A stretch of 26,971 nucleotides of DNA from Cylindrodendrum hubeiense (GCA_014621425.1 JAANBB010000493.1:1-26971), one strand, 5' to 3'; shown: positions 1 through 9,117, counted from the stretch's first letter. Program-made: numbers and translations. Notes: generated by a model not told the origin, from the sequence alone.

Positions 1-465
1 GATACGCGCGCCCTCCGCCGCGAGTTCCTGCGCCTGCAGGCCCGCGCCCATCCAGACATGCACCCGGCCGAGAACAAGGTGCGCGCCGAGGCGATATCGG
101 CCCGTATTAACGACGCCTACAAGACCCTCAGCAACCCGCTCCTGCGCGCGCAGTACCTGCTCGGCCTTCGCGGTGTCGATGTGGCCAACGACGAAGCGCT
201 CAAGGTCGAAGAGCCCGACCTGCTGATGGCCGTCCTCGAGGCCCACGAGGAGATCGTCGAGGCCGAGGCCGAGGAGGACCTCGATACCCCCCGCGAAGAG
301 AACGATGCCCGCATCGCAGCCAGCGAGCAGGCCCTAGAGCATGCTTTCCAGCACGACGACGTCGACGCCGCCAAGCACGAGGCCGTCCGTCTGCGATACT
401 GGGTCAACATTAAAGAGAGCCTCGACAACTGGGAGAAGGGCAAGGACGCTGTGCTGGAACACTAG
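1..465 (+). CDS. JAC1: Mitochondrial Hsc20/Jac1-type J-domain co-chaperone, 5' truncated by the window edge
   Basis: The reading frame is open from base 1, so the N-terminus (presequence and first J-domain helices) lies outside the window. The visible 154 residues start in J-domain helix II and contain the HPD tripeptide (residues 17-19 of the visible part) that stimulates Hsp70 ATPase. They continue through J-domain helix III (ARINDAYKTL, LLRAQYLL), which is the Hsc20 version of this segment. The rest is an acidic, helical C-terminal half ending in RLRYWVNIKESLDNWEKG, typical of the HSCB oligomerisation domain that binds the Isu1 scaffold. The known role of the family is to deliver Isu1 to mitochondrial Hsp70 for Fe-S cluster transfer. 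The last visible intron-free exon ends at TAG 463-465. The gene converges on palF. Family assignment is firm; the missing start cannot be judged. Confidence 0.93.
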   Translation, partial: DTRALRREFLRLQARAHPDMHPAENKVRAEAISARINDAYKTLSNPLLRAQYLLGLRGVDVANDEALKVEEPDLLMAVLEAHEEIVEAEAEEDLDTPREENDARIAASEQALEHAFQHDDVDAAKHEAVRLRYWVNIKESLDNWEKGKDAVLEH

Positions 466-1193
466 GCTGACCCGCACGACCGCAGAGGTTCGGACCTTCG
501 GAGGTCTGGAGGTCCGGAGGTTGCCATGTGAGAAAGCCTCAGCGACAGGATTGCGACGGGTTCGGAGGAGGGGTCCATGCAAATGAAATTCGGTGCCGTG
601 TCCGGAGGTGCGGGGCTCTTTTTTTGGATACAGTTCCCGGTTGAGGCTCGGCGCTGGCATCGCATGATTCTTCCGTCATCTCTTTGAGAAATGGCCTGAT
701 ATGGCTTAACCACTACCTGTGGGTTGTACACTATTTATGCTCGTGCTCAATGATGCGCACGGGCATGGGATGGGATGGGAATGGGATGGGATGAATAATC
801 ACCCCTCAAGGACGATAGAGTCCTGCTTGTGTAATAGACTAGACTGACTGTATCTAATAGAGGAAATGTGGCGTTGGGGGATTCTCTCAGCTCCTGAACT
901 CACCACCACTCTATGAGTAAATACCCCTTTCATACTTGTGATTAACATGTTCCAAGAATATAGGAAGAATTAATTATAGTCTTTTGATAACCCCGAGCCG
1001 GCGCAGACAAAACGGTAGATAAGGTCCTCTTCGCAGTTGCGCGGCATTGACATTTCATCATCATATCCTACCCATTTATCCAAAAACGCCACCGTGATAG
1101 CCAATCACTTATCTCCAAATCTTACAACTCTCTTCTTCTCTGGATATATACATCGTCACCTGTTGAAACGTATTCAAGAACCGACACCAATTT
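466..1193. other. Shared 3' intergenic region between JAC1 and palF
   Basis: These 728 bases between two convergent stop codons carry no credible ORF. They hold both 3' UTRs and become AT-rich between about 830 and 1180. The one structured element is a G-tract array at 761-790, listed separately. Confidence 0.7.
761..790 (+). repeat. Short-loop G-tract array (G-quadruplex-type), GGGAT repeats
   Basis: Six GGG runs (761-763, 767-769, 772-774, 777-779, 783-785, 788-790) are separated by loops of 3, 2, 2, 3 and 2 bases. This fits the canonical G3+N1-7 quadruplex rule on the + strand and is also a short imperfect GGGAT tandem repeat. It starts 296 bases after the JAC1 stop, so it may be in that transcript's 3' UTR or just beyond it. 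Confidence 0.8.
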
Positions 1194-3809
1194 TCATCGT
1201 TGATAGGCCGGCAATTGCTCTCCATTGCCGCGGCTGCCGTTCCCAGACGGACCAGCCACAGGACCAATTCCTGGAAAGTCATCCAAGTCGTCGAGTAGTG
1301 GTGCACTCGGAGCACTCGGTTCAGTCTCAGGAGCTAGGTCGGTAACCATCTCCCTCCTTGAAGGACCACTATTCCTCTGCTCAACATCATCCGGGAACTC
1401 GGGGGGTGCACTGGCCTCATTCATCAGACGACGGCGCTCCTGCTCTTGCTTATCCTCTAATTGGTCGGCTGGAGGCGCTGTCGCGTTCGCGATTTCGTCT
1501 TGTGAAGGTGCCGACGGGGCTTCGCCGACATCAGTAGGTGGGAATCTGGCTTCGAGAGGCGGAGCTCGGGGCGTATCTTCCGCGTCGTAGATGTTGTCGT
1601 CATCATTGCTATTTGATGGCCCGGCGGTTGGAGGCGCACTTGGCAAGAGTCTTGTTTCGGCCTGGCGAATCCGCTCTTTCTCGGAGAGCTCATTCTGCTC
1701 TGGGATCTGAGGCGGAGGAACGTATGCTGGAATTCCGGGTGGAGAGAACCCATTGATCGTGTGAAAGTCTCCCTGGCCTAGTGGCGAATGCTGTGAAGGG
1801 TGTGACGGCGACAAAGGTGAATACGGCTGTGGAGGTAGTATGTGAGGTTGGGGATGACGGTTCCCATTCATCTGAGCTGGGAAGTAACCCGTGGGCGAGA
1901 GCTGACCGTTGGCGTGATATTCGTAGGGCATCTCTTCCACGTATCCCAAGTCTGTTCGGCCATGGTCCTCGTCGTCACTCTCTGGCATCGCCATTCTTCG
2001 TGATGATGGTGATGCCCTTGACCTCTTGCGGCCTCTTGACGAGTCTGTTGTCCCCACCAACGTCTCCATTGACACCGATATGACGCCTTTCTCGCGTCGT
2101 AGCTGCGACGTATCGGCAATGTTGATTCCCCTTCTCGGACCATATATAAACGGGCTAGGTTCTGAATTCCCATGGCCGAAGGATCCAAACCTGGACGAGG
2201 GACCCCCTTGTAACTGGTTCGCCAATCTTCCGCCGAGATCAACAACAACTTCGACTAGGTACTTGAAGCTGATCATCTCTCCTGGGACGCTCTTGATGGT
2301 CGGGAATGAGTCATCGGGTAGCTTGACCGAGACCGTCACCGAGGTCTGCAAGGTAGTCGGATCCATGATTAGAGGTGCTGTGTTCTGGTCTAGATCCTTG
2401 CGAAACATGCTTGTGGAGCCCGATGACGATAGGGAGAGTCCTCCAAGGCCCGTCCGTGACCGTGGATATACGTCCTCCCTCTCGACTCGCTTAATGTCCT
2501 CCTTGGTCATTTCGTCGCTGAATAATGAAGCTGGCGGGGAGCTGTCAATCTTCCCTTGTCGGTACAATGTCACAATAATACCTGACATGCTCTTGACGTG
2601 CTTGATGTGTTGAACCGAAATTCGCACCGTGACGGCATCGCCTGGCAAGCAACCTCCCCGCAGAAGCTCAACGGTCGCTGTAATGGTTTTTTTGTCCACC
2701 GCTTGTTGCTTAGCAGATGCTGTGAGTGTCCCAATCTGAGACAGGGCGAGGTCGTTGCGGCTCACGCCGGTGCTCGCGCTCTCTCCACTGACTTCGCTTC
2801 GCACGTCACTCGGTATGGGGCTACGTGCGTCGGCGGTGGGATCGTGAGAGTCGTCGGAGGCACCGGGGGCGGTGGGTTCAACGGAGTCCGGATCGGGGAT
2901 AATCTCAGTCACCTCCGTCGGGGACATGGAGGCCTTGTCTAGTATTATTGACTTCTTCCTCCGCGTGCGCTTTGATATGGGTTCCAAAAAGATGGTCCGC
3001 GGCGGTGGTGCTGGTAGCAATCCTATGTCCACGTTCTCCACCAGCATCACTTTCCGATCGCACGAAGAGGTCGGGTTGATCGATGTCGGCCTTGTGATTG
3101 TCGCAGTAATGTTGTAAGAAACTGTGCCGCGTTCGAACTACTTGATCGTCAGTAATTGGACCCGCAGATAGCCAGCGTACTCAAAACCTACATCGATGCT
3201 GCTTGGTAGTCCCTTCTTCGGAAACACCAGGTCGAAGCCGAACTCATACTTGCCAGGCTCCAACCTCCCCTCGCCGCTCAACACCTGTTCGTCCTGGAAG
3301 AGACTGGCCAGGCCATTGTTGTGATAGCGCGGCTGCATGGAGCCGCCACCTTGAGGTAGCACGGTCGCGCCCTGAGTCTTGGCTATTGAGGTTGGGTCCT
3401 TAAGAACGCGCACATAGCCGTGCAGGGATACGACTAGGTGAGTGATGCGGACGGGCTTCACTACGGCCAGGACAACAGAACCGCGGACATGGTCGCCGGC
3501 GCTGTACCGACGGTGCGGTTCCTCGGGCCGGATGTGAAAGTCGGTAACATTGCGGTTGCGGCTACGGAGCGAGAGGGGTAGGCTGAGACGCGACAGGAAG
3601 CTTGGGCGCGAGGAGGTGTTCGTGGATGGCGCGGGAGAGGAGGATTGCGCGGGAGACCTTGGGGACTCGGCGTGTTCGGCAGGAGACGAGGATGCGGCGG
3701 CGGCGGCGGCGGTGGCAGCAGCAGTAGACGAGCTGGAGGTGGAGTTGTTGGAGAGCGACGGAGAGGATCTCGACCGGCTGCCCATTCCCAGGTGCGATGC
3801 CGAAGGCAT
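1194..3809 (-). CDS. palF: PalF/Rim8 arrestin-like pH-response regulator
   Basis: Two exons: 3809-3192 and 3137-1194, joined over a 54-nt intron (3138-3191; donor GTAGGT, branch CTGAC, acceptor TAG). Splicing gives SSID/FERGTVSYNIT, the conserved core of Rim8 arrestins. The 853-residue product has a Ser/Ala-rich N-terminus, an arrestin N domain from about residue 88 (NVTDFHIRPEEPHR), the family segment PPPRTIFLEPISKRTRRKKS after it, an arrestin C domain at roughly 355-520, and a long Pro/Ser/acidic tail with three PSAP motifs (705, 747, 813). PalF/Rim8 binds the alkaline-pH receptor PalH/Rim21 at the plasma membrane and recruits ESCRT, leading to PacC/Rim101 processing. I chose the Met at 3809 because the minus strand has no ATG for about 400 bases upstream. 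An in-frame Met at 4262 would add 151 low-complexity residues. Length fits the family. Gene identity is firm; the start is less so. Confidence 0.93.
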
Positions 3810-4310
3810 GAGGGCCAGGGTCGGGGTCGAGGTCGGGGTCGAGATCGAGATCACACTCGACGACCGACTACGCGGACGTGGGTCGTGGGTTGTTGGTTGT
3901 ATCGTGGGCCGGACTTGGGCGTCGACGGGTCGAGGACAGGCGGCGCGTCTCGACGACGTCAGGCTCGCGTATCGCCCGGAGGGGAGGCGCGGATGGAAGG
4001 GAAGGGCGGAGGGGAGGGAAGGAGGAGGGATTGGGGAGAGGGAAGTGGAAATGCAGGTAGGCGTGGAGGAGGCAAGGGGGAGAACGGGAGAAGGTGTCGA
4101 TTGGAGTTGAAGCGTGGAGGCGGAGGTGGAGGGCCGCCCGCCAAAGAGACGGACGCTGATGGAGCGATGGAGTGATGGAGCGACAGAGGATGGAGGGGGC
4201 AGGGTAGCCTGTGTGGAGGTTAGTCCCTCCCGCGGGAGTCCGTGTCGCCCTGTCGTGCGCACCAGTGGCCCAACGTAGCCGGCGCGTGTGCCCTCTACAG
4301 CGCCGGGCTC

Positions 4311-4441
4311 TCCAGGGCTCTCCAGGGGCGCTCCAGGGACTCCGCAGGGGCGTCCAGGGGCCCAGCGCGCTACAGAATAGCACTAGAAATCGCCCCTGGA
4401 GCCGCACCGGCCGTCACGGCCAGTGGGTTGCTGCCCCCCCT
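4311..4441. promoter_or_regulatory. Phased CAGGG(G) array upstream of palF, with STRE-like AGGGG cores
   Basis: Five CAGGG words have their A at 4314, 4324, 4335, 4346 and 4356, spaced 10, 11, 11 and 10 bases. Three are full AGGGG cores (4324-4328, 4346-4350, 4356-4360). Reverse-orientation CCCCT cores follow at 4393-4397 and 4437-4441. AGGGG is the stress response element bound by Msn2/4-type C2H2 zinc fingers in yeast; use here is inferred. A quadruplex reading is possible but the loops are 6-8 bases. Confidence 0.5.
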
Positions 4442-4561
4442 ACCTCAACGCCCGCCCTGAGCTAGCAGGACTCGAGTCGCAGACCACGTTTCGTCCCTCG
4501 TCCTAAATGTCGATCTCCATCTTCGCTTTACGAATACAAGTACGCGCATTCTCTCGTCTCG

Positions 4562-4668
4562 CCTGGCTCGCCTACTATGTATCCACTGGTGTCCTTGCGC
4601 CTTGGGGCTGGCTGTGTAAACCGGGGCTTGCATATGCCAAGGCTTCACCGTTTGCCGCTCGCGCCAAG
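4562..4668. promoter_or_regulatory. Candidate PacC (GCCARG) sites upstream of palF
   Basis: GCCAAG occurs at 4636-4641 (within TGCCAAGG) and 4663-4668 on +, and CCTGGC (GCCAGG on -) at 4562-4567. A further CTTGGC lies at 5001-5006. GCCARG is the established core site of PacC, the output transcription factor of the Pal pathway. The nearest is about 0.75 kb upstream of the chosen palF ATG. The hexamer is expected about once per kb by chance, so only the close pair is notable. Confidence 0.35.
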
Positions 4669-4922
4669 AAAAGCTTGGTTCTTGGTTCGACGAGCTTGTC
4701 TGGCTTTCCGGGACAACACCCTGCACCCTTGGTGATCCTTCGGCGCTCTTCCTCGTCGGCGCCTCAGGCACTAACAGAGCCACACCGAAGCGACTGCTCG
4801 TGGAAGGATGGAGCGCTGTGGTTGGTGGGAGCGTTACCTAGATAGGTTCGACCGTTTCACTTGACACGGAAGAGGCGCCGGCATGTTGGGGAGAACAGAT
4901 GAATCAACACTAAAGTAAAGCT

Positions 4923-4935
4923 GGGGGGGGGGGGG
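4923..4935 (+). repeat. G13 homopolymer run
   Basis: Thirteen consecutive G lie between palF and cdc6. The run is likely to be length-unstable and prone to assembly error. Confidence 0.9.
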
Positions 4936-5326
4936 TTAGCAGTCTGCTACTGGCAACTGTACTATGTACAACCAACATACTCCGCACTCGCCTCTCGATG
5001 CTTGGCTTGGTCTTAGTCCAGGCGCAATCTCTCATCGTCACACACCAATATCAGGGAATACAATTGCACCTTCGGAATCCTTCCTTTGTTTGATCTGTTC
5101 ATTATCTTCAGATGCTTCTTCTCGAGCCATCATTGTCTTTTACTATTACAAGAGGTATCATCATTCGCCAGGAATTCCCGCCCTGGTCATATGCAACACA
5201 GCCCAACGCAATGCAACACTGCACGAAGCTAACAAAAAACAATCCAATGCCCCGACCGTGATCCTTACATGACACCCAGAAACGCCGCGCAATGCAAAAT
5301 GCCACACTCATTCATGACCATGTCAT

Positions 5327-7204
5327 CTAATCCAACGACTCGCCGCTCAAAATGGTCTTGAGGATTCCTGCACCAACGCCCTCAGCAATCGATTCAATCT
5401 CCTTCTCTCCAGCGCAACTTGTGACCCGGCGCTCGTCCCCGCTCGCCATAACCGTCTTTCGGCCTCTCTTGCTGGGTGTCTGTGGTGTCACAAAGCTACC
5501 GCTCCTGCCATTCGATGCGTTGACCAGGCCCAGAGTTTCCAGGCTGCCAACCACCTCTCGAAACTCGGAGCTCGACAGCGGGTGGAGGACTGAATCACGA
5601 GTGCACGACTGGCAGTAGGCCTCGAACAAGGCCTTGACCGTGGGCGCCATCAGCTTCGACTTTGATGGTGTAGTCAGGCCGTTGGCCATCTTAGCCGCTG
5701 CTCGATTCCGTCTTTCGCAGGCCACCAGTGTGCACAGCGTCGCTTTCTGCTGTAGGTTGAGAGCCTTGAGTCGTTGCGTAGTTCCGTTGTTGAATGCAGC
5801 GGAAGTGATCTTGTTGAGATGTCCGATCGAAGCTCGAGGGGCTGTCTCTGCAGTGAGTGCCTTGAGCGATGTTGCCATGATCTGGATAACACTTCGTGGC
5901 CCATTGCCCGAGGCTCCGTTGATGTTCTCACCAAGGGGTCGCTTAGAGGGTGTCATTTGCAGAAGCTTTTCTCTCGCCTCTTCCTCATGCTTCCCTCTCG
6001 TCTCGGCCTCAATTAAATCCAGGGCTCGTCGGCAGATCTCGAATGCCTTGCGCAAATCTCCGGTCTGGCTAGACACCTTCCGGGAGCAGAGTTCGATGGC
6101 AGCAGGGTGGATAAATGGGACGTAGCTCTCCTTTTGCTCCGGCATCAGGGACTTTAGCCTTGTGATGATGATGTTCTTGACCTGGGCCGCCGTGTACGGG
6201 AGGAACGACATGAGATCGGGTTTCAGATTCTTGGACTTTAGTCGAGGTAAGAATCTATCTGTGAGATCCAGGGCGTTGGCAACACCGACGAGAACGAGCT
6301 GGGACGATTTTTGCAGAGACCATTCGAACACTCGATACAGGCTCTCCAGCCCCATAGTGAGGATGTGGTCGATCTCATCGAGGGTGACTAGGTAGACAGT
6401 GCTGGACTTCGACTTGGGCAGGAAGGCTGCTTGGAGTGCTGCTACTGCATCGGCCTCAGTCAAGTCGCTAGCCTGACCCAGGGCTCCGAGCAGAGTGGTG
6501 TAAAGGTCTTTTGATGACTTGATGCTCATGCAGTTGATGTACGCGGCCCGCACGTTCTCGCGTTCTGAGCACGCCTGGGTCATCTCGGTAATCATGGCGC
6601 TCTTGCCAGTTCCTGGCGGCCCACTGACGTACAAGCATCCATTAGGGGTCGTCGACGAGCACCGGTCGAGGAAGGTGGTGAGTTGGTCTCGCTCAGCCTC
6701 CCGGCCAACCAGCTGGCCGGGCTCGGCACCGCGAGCAAACAGTTGGCGTGCGGAGTGGTAGACAGTCTGGATGGTGCTGGGCGAGAGCGGCGTCTGAGGA
6801 GTCAACCGCTTGAAAAGTTTGCCTGCCGACATGACGGCATGCCGAGGAGTGGTGGGAGGGACGGCAAGTGCATCTCGGTGTCGGGGCGTGGAGGGAGTGA
6901 CGGGGTTGTGCTTGATAGATGAAGATTGGGAGGGAGAGTGTCGGATGATGGGAGGGAGCTCGAAGTCGTTATCGTCGAGGGGCGATTGAGGGTCTTGGTT
7001 CTCGTCGTTGTAGACTGGAGCAGTCTTTAATAGGCGGCGGCTTCTCTTGGAAGGAGTCTGGACTGGGCTTGCATCTGTTTCGTTGTCGTGGTTAGCAACC
7101 GAGATGATTCCTTCCTTCCTCTGTCTCCTTTTTTTTTTGGTGGACTGAGACTTACCAGCATCATCGACACTTCGAGTTCGCTTTCCTAACGAGGATCGAG
7201 TCAT
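5327..7204 (-). CDS. CDC6: Cdc6/Cdc18 replication-licensing AAA+ ATPase
   Basis: Two exons: 7204-7156 and 7074-5327, giving 598 residues. The 81-nt intron (7075-7155; donor GTAAGT, branch GCTAAC, acceptor CAG) is stop-free and a multiple of three, so an unspliced reading also stays open. Splicing yields RSVDDADASPVQTPSKRSRR. The N-terminus holds about ten S/T-P sites, basic patches and YNDENQDP. A Cdc6/Orc1-type AAA+ domain follows with Walker A GPPGTGKS (about 168-175) and Walker B LDEID (about 248-252), then a C-terminal winged helix ending near the stop. There is no BAH domain and the length suits Cdc6 rather than Orc1. Cdc6 loads MCM helicase onto ORC-bound origins in G1 and in yeasts is limited by CDK phosphorylation and SCF-Cdc4 turnover. 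The Met at 7204 (GKRTR N-terminus) is preferred over an open extension into promoter DNA. Three MluI boxes lie upstream. Confidence 0.93.
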   Translation of the reverse strand: MTRSSLGKRTRSVDDAGKSQSTKKKRRQRKEGIISVANHDNETDASPVQTPSKRSRRLLKTAPVYNDENQDPQSPLDDNDFELPPIIRHSPSQSSSIKHNPVTPSTPRHRDALAVPPTTPRHAVMSAGKLFKRLTPQTPLSPSTIQTVYHSARQLFARGAEPGQLVGREAERDQLTTFLDRCSSTTPNGCLYVSGPPGTGKSAMITEMTQACSERENVRAAYINCMSIKSSKDLYTTLLGALGQASDLTEADAVAALQAAFLPKSKSSTVYLVTLDEIDHILTMGLESLYRVFEWSLQKSSQLVLVGVANALDLTDRFLPRLKSKNLKPDLMSFLPYTAAQVKNIIITRLKSLMPEQKESYVPFIHPAAIELCSRKVSSQTGDLRKAFEICRRALDLIEAETRGKHEEEAREKLLQMTPSKRPLGENINGASGNGPRSVIQIMATSLKALTAETAPRASIGHLNKITSAAFNNGTTQRLKALNLQQKATLCTLVACERRNRAAAKMANGLTTPSKSKLMAPTVKALFEAYCQSCTRDSVLHPLSSSEFREVVGSLETLGLVNASNGRSGSFVTPQTPSKRGRKTVMASGDERRVTSCAGEKEIESIAEGVGAGILKTILSGESLD

Positions 7205-8087
7205 GATTGCGGATGGTAACTTCCAGTTCAAATGTACAGACGGGTTGGTGACACTTGTTGGAAGGTACAGATGTTGAGGCTGAGGGATGGAAGTCGGGGG
7301 GGCGTGATGAAGGCCGGATGGAGAATTAATTAGTACCCAGGGCGTAGCCGCGCGCCAGACGTGGAACTCGGCCTGCACGACGTGTTGGACGCGTCTGGGC
7401 GCGTCCAAGTCGCGAAAGCCCATTAAAGTGGTAGCCCGTGCACTCGACGCATCAGGCACGCGCCTCAGTCTTTTACGCCACGTGCCACGCGCCACAACCC
7501 ACGCGCCACGATCCATGAGCCACGAGTAATTCCAGGGTTCAGGGGGTCCCGGCCCACCATTTCGTGAACCCGATTGCTCACGCGTCGATTGGATGTCATG
7601 ACGCCGCCTGCCCGTGTCCAGGCCGGAAGGATCCTGTGGCTCCCTGATGCGGACCCTCGATATTCTCCGCACCTAAAATCCAAATGAGGGAGGCAATCTG
7701 AACGCGTGCCATCTTTTGTGCAGTGTGACAGGGGTGCGGCGGTCCAATTGTGTGGCGTCTTCGGTTTATTCGCAGACCTCCACCATTAAACTCGATCGCC
7801 ATCCCGCCCCCGATCGCTTCAAATCTGGAATTCGATGGCATCAGGCCACATTGCTTGTCGAATTGGGGGCTCTCCCGCACATGGCGCCTTGGTATGGACG
7901 CTGTGCCTCGTATCCCCCGGTAGACTTTTGGCTCCAAATACATATATTACGTCATTGAGTTTCCGCCAACTTTCGTCTCTGCATTCTTTCTCTCTCCGCC
8001 TTTACACACATCGTCTTCGTGATAATCTTTACCTGAACAGAAGCCCATTTTTACCCAATTGACCCAGCCGAGCGACCTTGAATTAAT
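7205..8087. promoter_or_regulatory. Divergent CDC6/TspO promoter with MluI cell-cycle boxes
   Basis: This 883-bp region has perfect ACGCGT boxes at 7389-7394, 7580-7585 and 7702-7707. They lie about 185, 376 and 498 bases upstream of the CDC6 ATG. TCGCGAAA, matching the SCB-like CRCGAAA core, is at 7410-7417. ACGCGT is the MBF (Mbp1/Cdc10) site that drives G1/S genes, including cdc18 of fission yeast. A CCACGCG-rich microrepeat is at 7475-7525. The right part is CT-rich and probably the TspO leader. Confidence 0.6.
7475..7525. repeat. Degenerate CCACG(C/T)G microrepeat
   Basis: CCACGTG, CCACGCG, CCACAACCCACGCG, CCACGAT and CCACGAG follow one another. The unit is near GCCACGCGCCAC and is imperfect. 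It adds CGCG cores to the divergent promoter and includes one CACGTG E-box-like palindrome. Confidence 0.5.
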
Positions 8088-8789
8088 ATGACTACCTTCA
8101 TTCCTGCCCTCACCTTGCCCTCTGCGGTGTTTCTCAACCCCGCAGTGTCCGTTCTATTGCCCATCGGCCTGGGAACTGCTGTCGGATTCAGCGCAAGACG
8201 TTAGTTTCCCCCAACAGCCCCCAAGTCGCGGCTCGATCGACTGAAATTAACCTATCCTGCCATTTCAGAGACCCAGAAGACATATCTCTCCATAAAGAAG
8301 CCTGACCTACACCCTCCACCATGGCTGTTCGGTCCCGTGTGGACCATCCTCTACGGGTGAGCACCTCTCGGAACCCTTATGCGCCCTACTTTTTGGACTG
8401 ACCAGCCGACTCTCTCTAGTGTAATGGGCTACGCTGCCTACCGTGCAACATTCAATGGTCTTTCCCCGCTCTCTTCCCCGGAGACCATTCAGGCGACTAA
8501 GCAGGCAATGACACTATACACGATCCAGCTTGGACTCAACCTCCTCTGGACCCCATTGTTCTTTGGCCTCAACCGCCCCGTTGCGGCGACGGTCGACATC
8601 CTTGGACTCATTGGTGTCAACGGGTACCTGACCTACGTTTGGAGCACCATCGACCCCGTTGCCAGCTGGTGCCAAGTCCCCTATCTCGGTTGGTTGAGCT
8701 TTGCGACATACCTCTGTGCCAGCATTGGCTACCTGAACAACTGGGATTTGACCGGCAAGTCAAACAAGGAGGAGGCAAAGAAGGAGTAG
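8088..8789 (+). CDS. TspO/MBR (peripheral benzodiazepine receptor-like) membrane protein
   Basis: Three exons: 8088-8199, 8269-8356 and 8420-8789, giving 189 residues. Introns are 8200-8268 (GTTAGT...TTTCAG) and 8357-8419 (GTGAGC...TCTAG, with CTGAC at about 8395). Splicing restores the family hallmark HPPPWLFGPVWTILYG/VMGYAAYR across the second junction. The first exon encodes a hydrophobic segment, and the rest gives the five-helix TspO fold, rich in Trp and Tyr (NLLWTPLFFGL, YLTYVWSTI, YLNNW). The C-terminus is a short Lys/Glu tail. TspO proteins bind tetrapyrroles and sterols and sit in the mitochondrial outer membrane or secretory membranes; the fungal role is poorly defined. The gene shares its promoter with CDC6. 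The family call is firm; the location is not shown by the sequence. Confidence 0.93.
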
Positions 8790-9117
8790 AATATTGTTCA
8801 AGAATAAATTGGATATCCCGTAGGACGAGAATTTGCGAAATGGGCCAAAGTCTTGGACTCTTGGAACCATCGCGCTGTACTAAATTGGATTGTCTATCGT
8901 GGCCATTCGCTCTGTTCCTATCCCCTTCTCCGAAATGCCCCAAAAGTATGCAGCCTCTACTACCAACCTTCCCAACTTCTGAACGCTAGGGAAAATATAT
9001 AAAAAAGAAATCCCAAAAATCAACGCCTTGGGTATGCCACGCGTGTCACGGCTCCCCAGATAAAACTTTTGCCAAATGCCCGCTGCAACAAGATGAACCA
9101 AAACCCCCATCAGCATT
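8790..9117. other. Convergent 3' region between TspO and the ornithine carrier gene
   Basis: These 328 bases lie between two convergent stop codons. I see no gene, only A-rich stretches near 8990-9020 suited to 3' processing on either strand. Confidence 0.6.
8803..8808 (+). terminator. AATAAA polyadenylation-type signal after TspO
   Basis: AATAAA begins 14 bases after the stop codon. Position and sequence suit a fungal polyadenylation efficiency element, though it is unusually close to the stop and may be coincidental. Confidence 0.3.

Larger units (their letters stand above)
3810..5326. other. palF leader and promoter, and cdc6 3' flank
   Basis: There is no credible gene in these 1517 bases. 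The part nearest palF (3810-4208) is purine-rich on + (pyrimidine-rich on the transcribed sense), as in fungal 5' leaders, and lacks ATG on the minus strand. At 4209 the minus strand shows a plausible intron end: CTAAC about 10 bases before CACACAG. A 5' UTR intron may therefore exist, but I could not place its donor. Other contents are a periodic CAGGG array, GCCARG sites and a G13 run. Confidence 0.6.

Noticed and set aside
3550..4175. Two overlapping Gly/Arg/Glu-rich ORFs on the + strand (186 and 176 residues)
   Set aside because: They are antisense readings of the Ser/Pro/Ala-rich palF N-terminal region and leader.
7205..7672. 156-residue in-frame N-terminal extension of CDC6
   Set aside because: The added sequence has Trp/Arg/Gly-rich repeats produced by the CCACGCG promoter microrepeat. 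It has no similarity to Cdc6, and the typical N-terminus with GKRTR starts at 7204.
9039..9044. ACGCGT between TspO and the ornithine carrier gene (another at 23075-23080)
   Set aside because: The first lies in a convergent 3' region and the second spans a URH1 exon-intron border. Neither is in a promoter, and several chance hits are expected in 27 kb.
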